From Paraspadella gotoi (taxonomy: Eukaryota; Chaetognatha), in assembly GCA_051294375.1 (NCBI GenBank), contig CM119265.1:25320297-25384296 (forward strand): a stretch of 64,000 bases of DNA. Reading direction: 5' to 3'. The translations under genes and the position numbers were made by a program. The notes under the pieces are model-generated. The model did no database searches and had not been told where the DNA came from. It saw nothing but the letters and a program-made list of their open reading frames with translations. Shown here piece after piece: positions 25,326-35,381 of the stretch (position 1 is the stretch's first letter; each line of letters opens with the position of its first letter).

Positions 25326-25418
25326 AATTGGTACAACCAATATAAAAATCATCCATTTATTTAATAGATAAGCCATCTTGTCCTTGATATTGGACAGGCC
25401 TTGGTGGTTTAAGGCTTT
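25326..25418 (+). repeat. Dispersed ACAACCAATATAAAA block at a contig end
   Basis: One of the best copies: TTGGTACAACCAATATAAAA, an AT-rich part, then AAGCCATCTTGTCC and a TTGGACAGGCCTTGGTGG end running into the assembly gap. Confidence 0.65.
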
Positions 25419-25443
25419 NNNNNNNNNNNNNNNNNNNNNNNNN
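25419..25443. other. Assembly gap, 25 N
   Basis: Exactly 25 N, the same size as the gap at 36951. A fixed size suggests an unknown-length scaffold join between contigs. Confidence 0.95.
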
Positions 25444-25970
25444 AAAAAGAGAGAGAGTAAGTGGTGTGATTAAGCTGAATATGACAGTTTTGATGGAATA
25501 GTTTGAATAGGAAATCAGTTAAATAAAAAAAACAAAACGTGTTTTCAACATAATTGATAATGTTTTTTTTTCTTATTATAATTAAATGTATGTATAGATG
25601 TATTACATTAATCAAATAATTAATCAGTGTGAAATTAAATCAAATAAGTCAAATTAATTAAATAAATATATAATTAATTATCAGTGCAATTAATTAATGA
25701 CAAACAACACTTTTTGGGGATCAAAATAATTAATATAATTGGCCAAATTAATTAATTAATTCACATTTTTTGAAATGAATTAATAAATTAATTATTAATT
25801 TACATTAATTAGCCGATAATGCATGCGTGGGCAGATGCCGTACATTTGTTTGCTTAAACTTGTGTTACGATCAGACAAAATTGAAAAGTCAGAAAACTTA
25901 ACACTAAGAATTATGCATGTGTTTAGTCTTATTACCACTTATTATTGTAGCTAGATCCGACATTGTTTGC
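25444..25970 (+). repeat. Dispersed GTCC-family element, 3' part
   Basis: Shares GATGGAATAGTTTGA, then AAACAAAAC-TGTTT, TATATTAAATGTATAT-like sequence, TTAA-rich tracts and the end block AGATCCGACATTGTTTG (25953-25970) with the copy at 49100-50130. Confidence 0.55.
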
Positions 25971-26446
25971 GTGCAAACAGTTGTTTTTTTTGCTAAATGC
26001 AAACCTTAGATTATTTTTATTCTTCAAAAGCGATTTGCATTTGCTTTCACTTCTCTCAATTCAATTAGGCGCTATATATTAATACATTGATATAAAAAAC
26101 AATTAGGCGACGAGGGTTATATGAAACATTTTCAAGTTGTTTCACAATAAGCAACTGGCTCAAAACATCTTAATAAAACACTTAAAGCACGTGAAAAATG
26201 TTCGAACTTCCGGCGGCCGTCTGACTTTTCCTTACACATTTCAAAGCATTAAAAAATAAGCCATGATATTCGCTTTCTTCTCGTATCAACGTTCCGTCAT
26301 GAATCGGGAAACTTGAGACTGCGATGTCGAAAATCTCTGCCTTCGATTTGTTTGATATTTTGTTTGTTTTGGCCTCCAAACAAATTATAAAGCGATAGCT
26401 AGAGCTCTTATATACATTTATTTTGTACAAATTTTTATGAAAATCA

Positions 26447-26830
26447 TTTGGGCGCCGAGGTGCTTAGGCGGCGCCGGAATATTCATCGTTTGTACGCAAA
26501 AGGTTTCAGGTTCAAATCTGGCCGAGGCTACTTGTTTTACAATAAGTTCTGATGTCCCGCAAAATTGGTCGTTAGAGCTAAATGGCTTAGCCGAAGGGGG
26601 AGTAGCCATATGTGGTACTCGATATCAAGACAAAAGCCTCTCTTTAAAATTATCATTGTGTAGCATGCAGAGTTACAGAGCTTTGCCGTGCTTGCCAGAA
26701 ATTCTAGACGGAGATGCTACTGTACAACAAATATATAAAATCAATGCCATATTATTGTATATAGATAAGCGCCATCTCGCTTGTCCATTGTATACTTGGA
26801 ACAGGGCCTTGGTGTTTAAGCAGGCTTTCA
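26447..26830 (+). mobile_element. tRNA-derived SINE
   Basis: The head reads GGGCGCCGAGGTGCTTAGGCGG (A-box-like TGCTTAGGCGG) with GGTTCAAATCT (B-box-like) about 55 bp later, as in a tRNA of the long-variable-arm type. The other end (26722-26830) is a diverged copy of the ACAACCAATATAAAA dispersed block, so head and tail together look like one SINE of about 380 bp and explain why the tail is dispersed. The 26437-26877 open frame lies inside it and is not a gene. Confidence 0.6.
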
Positions 26831-26892
26831 TCACTCTTTCACAAGATATGATCATGAGTTTAATGTCCAACAAATGACATAACAGGTCCAGG

Positions 26893-26965
26893 CTCTCTCT
26901 CTCTGTGCTCTCTCTCTCGTCATGGCTCTCTCTCTGCTCTCTCTTTGCTCTCTCTTCTCTCTCTG
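26893..26965. repeat. (CT)n tract acting as polypyrimidine tract
   Basis: CT-rich run ending in CTCTGCAG at the 3' splice site of the following exon. Confidence 0.8.
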
Positions 26966-26968
26966 CAG

Positions 26969-27763
26969 AATGGGCGTTGTCGGGCTCCTCCTGGACATCC
27001 AATCCCTACGAGGAGATCGACCTCCAAGCGTCGGCGTCGGCGTCGGCGAGCGACTTCGACGTCGGCGAGGATCCTTCAGTCGTCGACAGTCAACTCGACG
27101 ATCAACTCGAGACTTGCTCCACCGACGGGAGCAACGATACGAACGAGGAAGGAGGAGGAGGAGGAGCAGGAGGAGTGGGGGATTCGTTGGAAGAGGAGCA
27201 GTCGTCTCAGCGGCCGTCGTCGGTGCAGCCGTCGCTGCAGCCGTCGCAGCAGCATGAAATACTACATCAACAAAATCAACAACTCCAGCAGCATCAACAT
27301 CATCGACTTCTTAACCATCAGCGGCTTCAACATCAGAATCGAGAAGAGATACGTGCGTCGCGTCCTCAAAGCGCCGGCGCCGTCGAACCTGGCGTCAAGG
27401 GCGCCGTCGAACCCGTTTCAACTCGTCCGGACGTCGTCGTCGTCGACGTGGACGTTCACGCGGAAGCGACGACGCCGGAAAGAACCGGCTCTTTTTCCGG
27501 CGCCAATAACGGCGTCACAAACTGCGACAATAACGGCGCCGCCAACTGGGCCGCTAAAGACTACGCCGCCGACGCCGCCGACGCCGTCGCCTCGACGGCG
27601 TCGAATCAACGCCACGCCGCGGTCCGACCCAACTGCTTCGTGGAATCGTTGGACGGTGGAGGAAAAGGAGAGGAAAGTGGAGGAAATAAAAGGAAAACGA
27701 AAGAAAGAAAAGAAGGAGAGAAGAAGAAGACGGGGGAGGAGGAAGAGGAGGAAAGTCGAGAAG
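26969..27763 (+). CDS. Internal coding exon, unknown low-complexity protein
   Basis: The interval is bounded by a strong 3' splice site (CT-rich tract, CTCTGCAG/A) and a perfect 5' splice site (GAGAAG/GTAAGT). It is 795 nt, divisible by three and symmetric in phase. Two plus-strand frames stay open throughout. The preferred one (codons starting at 26968) reads an acidic N-part (NPYEEIDLQASASASASDFD, then QLDDQLETCSTDGSNDTNEE), a Gly run, a Gln/His-rich part (QQNQQLQQHQHH), an Ala/Val-rich part and a Lys/Glu-rich end. No folded domain is recognised; such composition is typical of disordered regions in regulatory proteins. The second frame is Arg/Ser-rich and cannot be excluded. It lies convergent to the fukutin-like gene (3' ends facing, about 450 bp apart). 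Product unknown. Confidence 0.6.
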
Positions 27764-28214
27764 GTAAGTTAATTTTAGGGGGGAAAGAGGGAGAGCGAGT
27801 CATCTCTAAAGCTCAGGTCTAAGACTGAGCCTTTTTTCATATGTTCCTTTTCGATCGAGTCACGTGACGTAGAAAAGTAAGAAATTAAGATATTCAGAGA
27901 CTGGCTCCCTCTATTTCCAGAACGCAACACAAACATCCCTCTCCCCGTTCTCAAATACAAAATATACAAAATATCCAACTTTTTATATAATATACCTAGC
28001 AAATATAATCACACATTATTAAGATCACGATTATAGTAGATCATTCTTATAGTAGAAAATCTTATAAAATTGATTTTCTCTCATCACTGCTACGTAACTT
28101 AAAGTGAGAAAACTTTTCTCTTTCGAAAACTAGGAATGAGGATAAACTTCTTTATTTTATTTTTTTTTTTTCACAGAACTTAAACATAAACATGTTCCTT
28201 TTCCTTTCTTGACT
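27764..28214. other. Intron start / intergenic, no further exon seen
   Basis: Begins with the GTAAGT donor of the preceding exon and ends at the stop codon of the minus-strand fukutin-like gene. A T-run at 28160-28172 lies near that stop; on the minus strand it is A-rich, and no clear AATAAA is placed with confidence. Confidence 0.4.
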
Positions 28215-28768
28215 TTAACCAAAAGTTTGGTAAGCTTCCTTCCATTGCTCTTTGGTCCAAGTTCCATTAGTTTGAAAATTATGTCCATCCACGGAATAAT
28301 CATAGGCCGCCTTCGTCTCGAACCACTTCGGTCCGTACGCCAGTTTAACGATGTCTTCGACGTTGCACGGTACGTACACTAAATATCCGTGCAAGTCGCC
28401 CGAACAGATCCGTCCTAACGGCGGATAATAGGCGATCATCTTTGTCAGGTTCTCGTCGAAAACCTGGAATCCGATCCAGGAAAAGTTTCGATGCGAGTAG
28501 ACCCAAAAAAGATCGAGGAAAGGATTGTCGTAGTTGCCCAGTTTGAACTCGAGGCTGTCCTCCTTCAAGCCAAACCGGGCGAGCAGTTTGAGAAGAGTGT
28601 GGTTTCGAAAGAAGTCGATCATCCAGTCTTCGAAGTCCTCGATCCGCTGTTCCGAGTCCATGTCGTGATCGTGCGGAATGATGGAGCATTGTCTGTACCA
28701 TCCGAGAAGCGTCCCGGAGGCGATCCAGTTTCGTTTCCCGCCACGCCGCCATAGTTTTGCGGAGAGCT
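28215..28768 (-). CDS. Fukutin-like protein, exon 3 (LicD/fukutin domain, C-terminus)
   Basis: Terminal exon of a fukutin homologue. Fukutin is a Golgi type II membrane protein that adds ribitol phosphate to the O-mannosyl glycan of alpha-dystroglycan. Visible signatures in order: WIASGTLLGWYRQC, IIPHDHDMD (acidic metal-binding motif of the LicD/fukutin superfamily), KEDSLEF, NPFLDLFWVY, HGYLVYVPCNVEDIVKLAYG and a NGTWTKEQWKEAY end; human fukutin has the same layout. Four N-glycosylation sequons (NHT, NFS, NLT, NGT) fit a lumenal domain. The 3' splice site is CCCGTCATCTTAG at 28769. From it the frame starts RALRKTMAAW and must shift by one base near 28729-28736 to join NWIASG, so either the assembly has one extra base in an A run or the gene is damaged. 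I infer an assembly error because everything downstream is intact. Confidence 0.9.
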
Positions 28769-29106
28769 CTAAGATGACGGGATGGATCATGGAGGAGATG
28801 ACATAAGAGAATGACAAGAAATGACAAAAGATGACAAGGGGAACAAGAACGATGAAACAGAGAGTCCGGATTTTAAGCCCCGGCAGCCACAACAGAGCTC
28901 TCTTTAAGATTCTTTACGAATTTCGGAATTGCAAACAAATGTTTTATGAATTAACAACGAAGTTTAAACCTCATTAAATTTCTATCCACCATGTGTGGCA
29001 CTAAAACAGTGACAGTGTTATTACTTTAAGAAACATTTATAATAGGCAAAGATAAAAATTTAATAAATGGTACAACGCAATACAGAAATTAATACGCTTT
29101 ACTTTA
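28769..29106. other. Fukutin-like gene, intron 2 (3' part)
   Basis: Minus-strand intron upstream of exon 3. The open frame extending to 28892 with a hydrophobic start is a read-through into the intron; it spoils the phase match with exon 2 and is not part of the model. Confidence 0.6.
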
Positions 29107-29216
29107 ATATTGTAGTTCGGGCTTAGCAATAAGTTCACCCTGCCATAAAAGAATGACACCTTCAGTAGTGACCTCGAGTGGCTCATTGTTGTAAAGCCAT
29201 CAGCTCATGACCACTA

Positions 29217-29857
29217 CAGGCGTGTGAAAGTCTACGTACGAAAACATTCCTACAAGGTCAATTATGAACAACATACCATCAGTGAACTTTAATTTGTAAA
29301 ACAAAACTCTAATTTATCGTTTTTTAATTTTCGCAGTTAGGCTATATTCTATAACTATAGTAATATCCCTTATAAAATCGAAAAATTTCAAAAATTAGGC
29401 TTTTCTTAATTTTGATGCAGATATTGAATTCCCGTCAAAAAGTTGATGAAAGAAAATAAAAATTATGTTGAAAAATTCTTTCATTAAGTGGTTAAAAATT
29501 ACAAAAGACTATATTTAATAATATAAAGAAAGTTAATTTTCAGCTTAAATATGATTTTTTTCTTCATTTTTGACCCACTTAATTGAAGGATATTTTTAAA
29601 AAAGAGTTTATTCTTTTAATCACTTTTTATGACGAATCCAAATTCTGACAAAAATCTTAGAAACTAATTTTAAACATTTTAACAATTTATGTGGATTAGT
29701 ATCTAGTATAAATATGGCCTAACTGCGTAAATTGTAAGAAATTTTATTATAAATTTTTTTTATACATAAATGTTCATTGAGTATACAAATGTTGTTCGTT
29801 CCTCACTTTTAGAATTTTAATGTAAAGTTAAATTCAAGGAAATTTACTACGTCCTTA
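29217..29857. mobile_element. Palindromic MITE, copy 1
   Basis: Non-coding element with AGGCGTG-like and CTACG-CCTTA ends and long internal inverted symmetry (TTCATTAAGTGG... against ...CCCACTTAATTGAAGG). It is flanked by ATGACCACTA (29207-29216) and ATGACACTA (29858-29866); the cleaner contig copy of the right flank at about 37004 reads ATGACCACTA, giving a 10-bp duplication. Same family as 34650-35371 and 63263-63808. Ten-bp duplications suggest Mutator-like (MULE) mobilisation. Confidence 0.75.
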
Positions 29858-29879
29858 ATGACACTAGGTACTTGGCAAA

Positions 29880-30245
29880 ATAATATTTTGAAAAGGGCAT
29901 CCAGGTTAACGCCCTGCTCCTTCCTGCGTCCGCCTATCTCGTACAGCAATCTTGATGCTTTTTTGAAAAAGGGCCTCCAGGTTAAACGCCTGCTTCCTGT
30001 CTCGGTCCGCCTATCTCCGACACATATGTTATCTTTGAAAAAGGGCCCTCCAGGTTAACGGCCCTAATCTTTCCTTGTCCGCCTATCTCTGAACACGAAT
30101 GTTATCTTTGAAAAAGGGCCTCAAGGTTAACGACCTGCTCTTTCCTCGGTTCCCCCTAATTCTCGTAACACAAGTTATATTTTGAAAAAGGGCCCTCCAG
30201 GTTAACGCGCCTCCTACTCTTTTCCTCGTCCGCCTATCTCGGTAT
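29880..30245. repeat. 71-bp minisatellite, noisy copy
   Basis: About five units of GAAAAAGGGCCTCCAGGTTAACG plus CCTGCTC-TTCC and a CCGCCTATCTCG end. Unit lengths vary by many single-base indels, unlike the clean 71-bp units at 37028-37311. Confidence 0.9.
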
Positions 30246-30385
30246 ACTGGGTCAACTCCAAACTTCAGTAAAACGTATCGCGCTGCGGGGAAGCGCGAGG
30301 AACAGGCCGTAAGCAGCCCTTGGGACGTGAAAAACCCTCAAGCCTCGGTCCAAGCCGCAGGACGCGTTCCAATGACTGCATCTGA

Positions 30386-30885
30386 TAGTATGAATTCAAT
30401 ATTAGTATATAGTATTAGTTATATAACAGTATTATAAGAAAGTTGTATACGTATTTCGAGATATATACTGTCGGTAATATTTAAATAGCCTCCATTAATT
30501 ATTTAATATTTCTCTCTTTTTCAAATTTTGTCTCTCTATCTTGTTCTTAAAGTTCCAAAGTTAATATTTCTAGAATCAAGAACTCGGCGTCTATATTTTA
30601 TAAACAGTTTTAACCAGTAGGAAATAAACAAAGGAAGAGAGAACGAGAGGGTGGCCGGGAATATAAATTGTCTAGAAACTCTGTAGAATTAACATCCTTT
30701 TTATTTTTCCCCGAATTTGTTGCCATCGAGAATCGACTCGGTCAATCGAACGATATTTCGGTAACTTTCGAATATACAAGATAGTCAATTACGGCATAAA
30801 CCAAGCTCCCGAATTAGCTCTTCGAGGGTCAAAGGTCACGTTTAGCGACAAAAACGAAAGGTGAGGCGAACTTTACCACCGGGTC
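30386..30885. other. Fukutin-like gene intron 2 sequence
   Basis: Single-copy-looking DNA matched by 37425-37716 in the overlapping contig, then unique up to a CT tract because the other copy has a gap there. No exon recognised. Confidence 0.5.
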
Positions 30886-30889
30886 CTTC

Positions 30890-30909
30890 TCTCTCTCTCT
30901 CTCTCGTCG

Positions 30910-30963
<54 letters not shown>

Positions 30964-31000
30964 GCCTCTCTCTCGTCATCTTCTCCCTCTCTCTCTCTCG

Positions 31001-31049
<49 letters not shown>

Positions 31050-31075
31050 CCTCTCTTCTCTCTCTCTCTCTCTCC
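30890..31075. repeat. (CT)n microsatellite complex
   Basis: Interrupted CT runs that correspond in position to the sized N gap 37717-38038 of the overlapping contig. Confidence 0.9.
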
Positions 31076-31165
31076 AAACTCACCTACGATTCAATCTCAG
31101 TCGAGATTCGATTCTCCTTTCCATTTTCTTTCCATTCAAGCGTCGTCCTCATCTCGCTCTTTCAC

Positions 31166-31764
31166 CTGAAGCCTCGTTTTCTCTCGCGTCGCAGCGATAG
31201 AACTTCCCAGCCTCCGCCTCCCACCAGGAACTTCTCCGCGTTCGCTTGGCGCGCAGAACGTCTCGTCAAATCTCCCAACACGAAAACGGGGGCCCGCGTC
31301 CTCGAAGGGCGGAAAAGGCCATGCGCGCCCCTGGCGACGCAGGTCATCAGAAGTAGCCTCGTTTTCCCTCCGTCCCGGTTGCGTCTCTTCGAAAACAGAC
31401 GGGAGTACGTTGAGGGAATTTTCGGGTTCCGAGAAAACCGAATTTCTGAACGACCGGAGTCTCGACGTCGCCGCACAACGCCCTTCGCGTCCGAGGAGGG
31501 ACCGTTCCGGGGTCCGAACCCTTCTTCGAGCGAGACGATGTTCTCGCAGTGTCGCGAGGCGCGATCTTCGAGACCCCCCGAAATGAGCTCAAGTTTGAAC
31601 GAGCGACTCCCGACGAGAACGCGGCGGTCGAAAATCCGACAAACCCACAAAGGGACCAGATCTCCTCGGCGGAGCAGGAGCAACTCCACGTTTCTCGCGC
31701 ATGCGACCGCAGGAAAGCGGACCAGATTGGGGGAAACCGGTCGCTTCTGGGACGGGGGTCGGCG
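31166..31764 (-). pseudogene. Fukutin-like exon 2, noisy duplicate copy
   Basis: Aligns end to end with exon 2 at 38111-38675 but carries many single-base insertions and deletions, so the frame is broken repeatedly. The 5' splice site here reads TTCAG/GTGAAAG, a valid GT donor, where the cleaner copy has GAGGAAG. The 3' splice site AG is kept (CCAG/CGCCGACC). The indel pattern looks like uncorrected long-read sequence rather than pseudogene decay; see the finding on the unmerged contig overlap. Confidence 0.8.
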
Positions 31765-31974
31765 CTGGTTTTTGAGGGGGAGGGAAGAATGTAGAAAATT
31801 GTGAACAGAAGTCGAATTAAAACAAAAATTCACGATCAATCTATTTCATTCATGTATAATCAATTTAACAAAACAATTTATTCGATTTAATCAATTCATT
31901 ATTCTAAAACGGATCAAGTGCAAAATACTGCTATAAAATCAGCTGTCAGAGTTAGAATATAGATCTATCTGATA

Positions 31975-32175
31975 TCTATTCTTTATCGTATCATATCTAT
32001 CTATCTATCTATCTTCTATCTATCTATGACTCTATATATCATACTCTATCTATTATCTATATAAAATTCGTATCCAACATATCATATAAAATGATCAATA
32101 TATCTATATATATATAAAAATAAATCTATCTATCAATCAATATAAATCAATCTATCTATCTATCTTATCTATCTA
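31975..32175. repeat. (ATCT)n microsatellite
   Basis: Tetranucleotide ATCT run with interruptions; corresponds to the N gap 38831-39100 and to 39110-39142. Confidence 0.95.
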
Positions 32176-32187
32176 TCCTCCCTTGAC

Positions 32188-32456
32188 TTGTCTCGTCGTG
32201 TTCCAACTCTTAATTCTGCCTTGCCTCGATCTGTGACCGCAAAGACGCCGGGCTTGTGGGAAATGCCCCGTACCGGGGATGATGATGATGATGATGTTGA
32301 AGATGAATGAGCATGCGATAGAAGAGAAAGTACGAGGATTTCCGGAAAGAAGGTGATATCGTTGGGCCGGTGGCGAGACTTGTCGTTTGGCTCCGCTGGA
32401 CGAGATCTGGGGGAATATTTCATGGGTGAAGAGATGGAAGCAGCATTTTTTGACAT
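32188..32456 (-). pseudogene. Fukutin-like exon 1, noisy duplicate copy
   Basis: Second copy of the 39153-39409 exon. Starts MSKNAASISS and keeps the CATCATCATCATC hydrophobic-coding stretch, but indels throw the membrane segment out of frame. The donor reads GACAA/GTCAAG. Confidence 0.7.
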
Positions 32457-32469
32457 TCCTTTTATCATT

Positions 32470-33675
32470 AAGATATATCTTCCTAAGAATTAAAAATGAA
32501 CATAATTTTATTTATTATTTATTATTACTAATTATGTATTACATTATTATCAAAATTTAAATAACCCCTCGCGAACCTATCCATCTATTCATTGCTTTAA
32601 AGTTGGGTTAAAAAATTTTATACAAAGCAGCGAGAAGGAACAAGGGGATTTCTTTGTGTTGAATGCACGAAGGCGCAAGTGTGGACAAAGAATTAGTTTA
32701 TGGAGTTGAGGAAAGGGTTGCTCATTAGGAAAGTAAATTTCTTTCTCGCTCGACGGGAATGAAAGAGACGGAGACAGTTTTACATTTTCCGGTGTCTTTA
32801 TCGTGTGGAAAATACTCAATCCTTTTCCAAAATAAATTTTTCGTGCGTGGCGGTAAAAAAACTTATTCGAACACTGTTGTCCAGCTATTGTTCAACGGAC
32901 CCAACAAAATAGAGCGTAGAATTTTGGTGTGAGTTAAGCTAACGCACAAGCTGAATCAATGTTAAGATCATGCCAGAAATAATAGAATAGATAACAGTTT
33001 GGATGAAAAGATGAAACTTAACAAAAAAGATGGCTTTTTTGACTATTCCGCTAAAACAATCTTATAATTTTCATTGAGAAGCAAACAAAACCAAAAACTG
33101 TTGGGCCCTTTTTCCCTTTAATGTAAAAGTTGCGCAACTTTTTTGTTTGCAAAGAACTGACAGGTAGACACATTTAAAAGCTTGTATTTCTAACCTTTTG
33201 TTTTTAGTTTTTCTTGACTGATCTCTTTGTAGGCCGGTGCGTCGTGGCGGGAGTTTGTTTGTTTTTTGGTTTCGGCTGCTTCGTCACTGGATTACAGCGA
33301 ACGCGGTGGATTTCTGGTGAACTTTTGTTTCTTCAATCTTCTTCGGGTGAACATAGAGAGAAAGCAATGATCTTTTGTGATTCGAACGGATTTGATTTCA
33401 TCAGAAACACAATTGCAATGTGTCAGGGGGGGAAGGTTGGGGACCTGGGGGTGAGAGGAAAAGTGCGGGCGGTGGGATGGGGGAGGTGGGGGTGCGTGTG
33501 GAGGAGAGGATGTGGGATGAGTGGCAGATACGGGTAGGTGGGAGAAATTGATTGGAATTAGGATGGGAGAAAAGAGTTTTGGAATAAATGTTGGATTGCA
33601 GCAGATGGAATTTATAAGAGCGCATGAACTGAAGTATGAGAGTATGAAGATGGAATGCATTAAGAATAATGATGA
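32470..33675. other. Upstream flank of fukutin-like gene, noisy copy
   Basis: Aligns to 39415-40400 of the next contig. No exon recognised; the 33214-33678 open frames on both strands are not conserved in frame between the copies. Confidence 0.5.
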
Positions 33676-33750
33676 CATGATGACATGAAATGAAATGAGA
33701 ATGAATGAAGTAAATGAAAATGAATGAATGACTGAATGAACTGAAGTAAT
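33676..33750. repeat. (GAAT)n microsatellite, noisy
   Basis: Degenerate TGAA/GAAT units, matching the clean run at 40440-40535. Confidence 0.85.
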
Positions 33751-33999
33751 GAGAAGGCGAAGGAAAACGATTAACTCACCGGACGGAACGATCTGGATCG
33801 CTGGAACCCAAATCCTTACGCCACCGGAAAACCCGAAGGTGAGGGTTCATGACGCACAACGGAATCGAGAATTATTACACGCATTGATACACATGAATTA
33901 GAAGGATTTATAACGGTTTGGACAGAGTAGGAAAAGATAACAATGATAAAGATTAGATGACTACGACTGAAAACGATGACACGAGCAAGAACATGAGAA

Positions 34000-34640
34000 G
34001 ACCAACTTCTCTTCTCTATCTCGCTCCTCTCCACTCTCTGCACTCTTCTCCTCCTTCTCTCATCCCGTCCCACATGCTCCTCTCCTTCTCTCTCTCTCTC
34101 TCTGTCTGCTGGGGTCTCTGTCTCTTCTCTCTCCTTTCGCCCATTTAATCCGCATTTTTTCGTTCGGGTCTCAAACGAATTCGTTACTGTTCTAATTAAA
34201 CGGCCTTCGCTGCCTCGGTGCTTCATTCCTCCTTTTTTCCTTTTTTTGTTTTTCTTTTCTAATTCATTTCCTGTTTTCCTTTTCTATTCTCATGTCCTTT
34301 TTCTTTTTTTCAATTCCATTCCTTTCCCTTTATTCTCATTCCTGCTTCTTTTTTGGCTTGTTTTTTTTTTTCATTGTTCCTTTCTTTTTTCTTGTTAAAT
34401 TTTTTTTTCTTTTTACTTTTTCTTCATTTCTTTTTTCCACCCGTACAAACAACTAAGAAAATTTCTTCTTTCTTTTTTTTTTTTTTTTTTCTTCTTTTGT
34501 TCCTCTCTTTTTTTCTTTTTTTATTTTAGCTGTTATTTTCCTCAATATTATGTCGTGCTCACTATCCTTCATGTGTTTCTTGTGTCTTATTTTTACTTGA
34601 AATATATATATTTTATCACAGATCACCCTTTTCTCCTCTT
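34000..34640. repeat. (CT)n, then T-rich pyrimidine tract
   Basis: CT run around 34085-34105 and T-rich sequence 34220-34540, matching 40765-41165 and the gap there. Confidence 0.75.
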
Positions 34641-34649
34641 ATTATATTT

Positions 34650-35371
34650 AAGGGCGTTCAGTGAAAAACTGCTACATGACCAGAAAAAGTTATAATTATA
34701 TCGAAAATTCTAGAAGCAAGTTATGCAACAACTATACCATCAGTGAACCATTAAAATTTGCTAAAAAAAATTAATTTTTTGTTTTTTTTAATTTCGAGTA
34801 GGCTATATTTATATTATAGTACTATCATTATACAGATCGGAAAAATTTCAAAAGGCCGTTCTTCTTAATTTTGTGATTGCAGATTTGAAATCTCCTCTGC
34901 GTCAAAAGTGATAACAAAGAAAATAAATCATTCTTAAAAATTCTTTCATTAATTGGGGTTAAAATTAAAAAAAAAACTACTATTTAATAATAAAAAAGTT
35001 AATTTTTTCCAGCTAAAAATAATAGCTTTTGTCTAATTTTTTTTGACCCACTTATAATGAGGAATTTTTCAAAAAGAGTTTATAATTCTTTTTATCAAAA
35101 CTTTTATGACGAACTACAGAAATCTGCAAGAAATTATCTTTATGAAAAAACCTGTCTTTGAAAATTTTCAAAATTTTATTGCGTGTTAGTAACTAAAGTA
35201 TAATATGCTACTGCGTAATATCATTGAAAAAATTTAATTTTATATATAAAATTTTTTTAATTACATAAATGTAAAAAAATTACAGTATGAATGTTGTGTC
35301 ATGCATAGGATTCCTTCACTTTTTAGAATTTTAATCTATAAAGTTAACTTTAGAAATTTACTAAGAGCCTT
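34650..35371. mobile_element. Palindromic MITE, copy 2 (insertion absent from the other contig)
   Basis: Same family as 29217-29857 by its AAGG-GCG and CTAAGAGCCTT ends and the ACCATCAGTGAAC and ACCCACTTAT-ATGAGGAA internal blocks. Flanks read ATTATATTT and ATTATATATA. The corresponding site of the other contig (about 41415-41430) is uninterrupted (CTTATATATATTTTG), an empty site. Confidence 0.8.
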
Positions 35372-35381
35372 ATTATATATA

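Larger units (their letters stand above)
29107..30385 (+). mobile_element. SINE-like family B copy, expanded and interrupted by a MITE
   Basis: The 5' block (TTCACCCTGCC...) lies at 29113-29206. A MITE occupies 29217-29857. The element resumes at GGTACT (about 29867), runs into a 71-bp minisatellite and finishes with the GGACGTGAAAAACCCTCAAGCC / CCAAG / CCGCAGGACGCGTTCC end. Same order as the uninterrupted copies at 878 and 42488. Confidence 0.65.

Noticed and set aside
25326-26830. A second unmerged contig overlap at the 25419 gap
   Set aside because: The 25.33-25.42 kb and 26.72-26.83 kb blocks are similar, but sequence before them is not; a shared SINE tail explains it.
26437-26877. 146-residue open frame
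   Set aside because: Lies within a tRNA-like SINE and its tail; no protein motif.
28769-28892. Hydrophobic N-terminal extension of the fukutin exon 3 frame
   Set aside because: It lies upstream of a good 3' splice site, and the real membrane anchor is encoded by exon 1. Read-through of an intron is the simpler reading.
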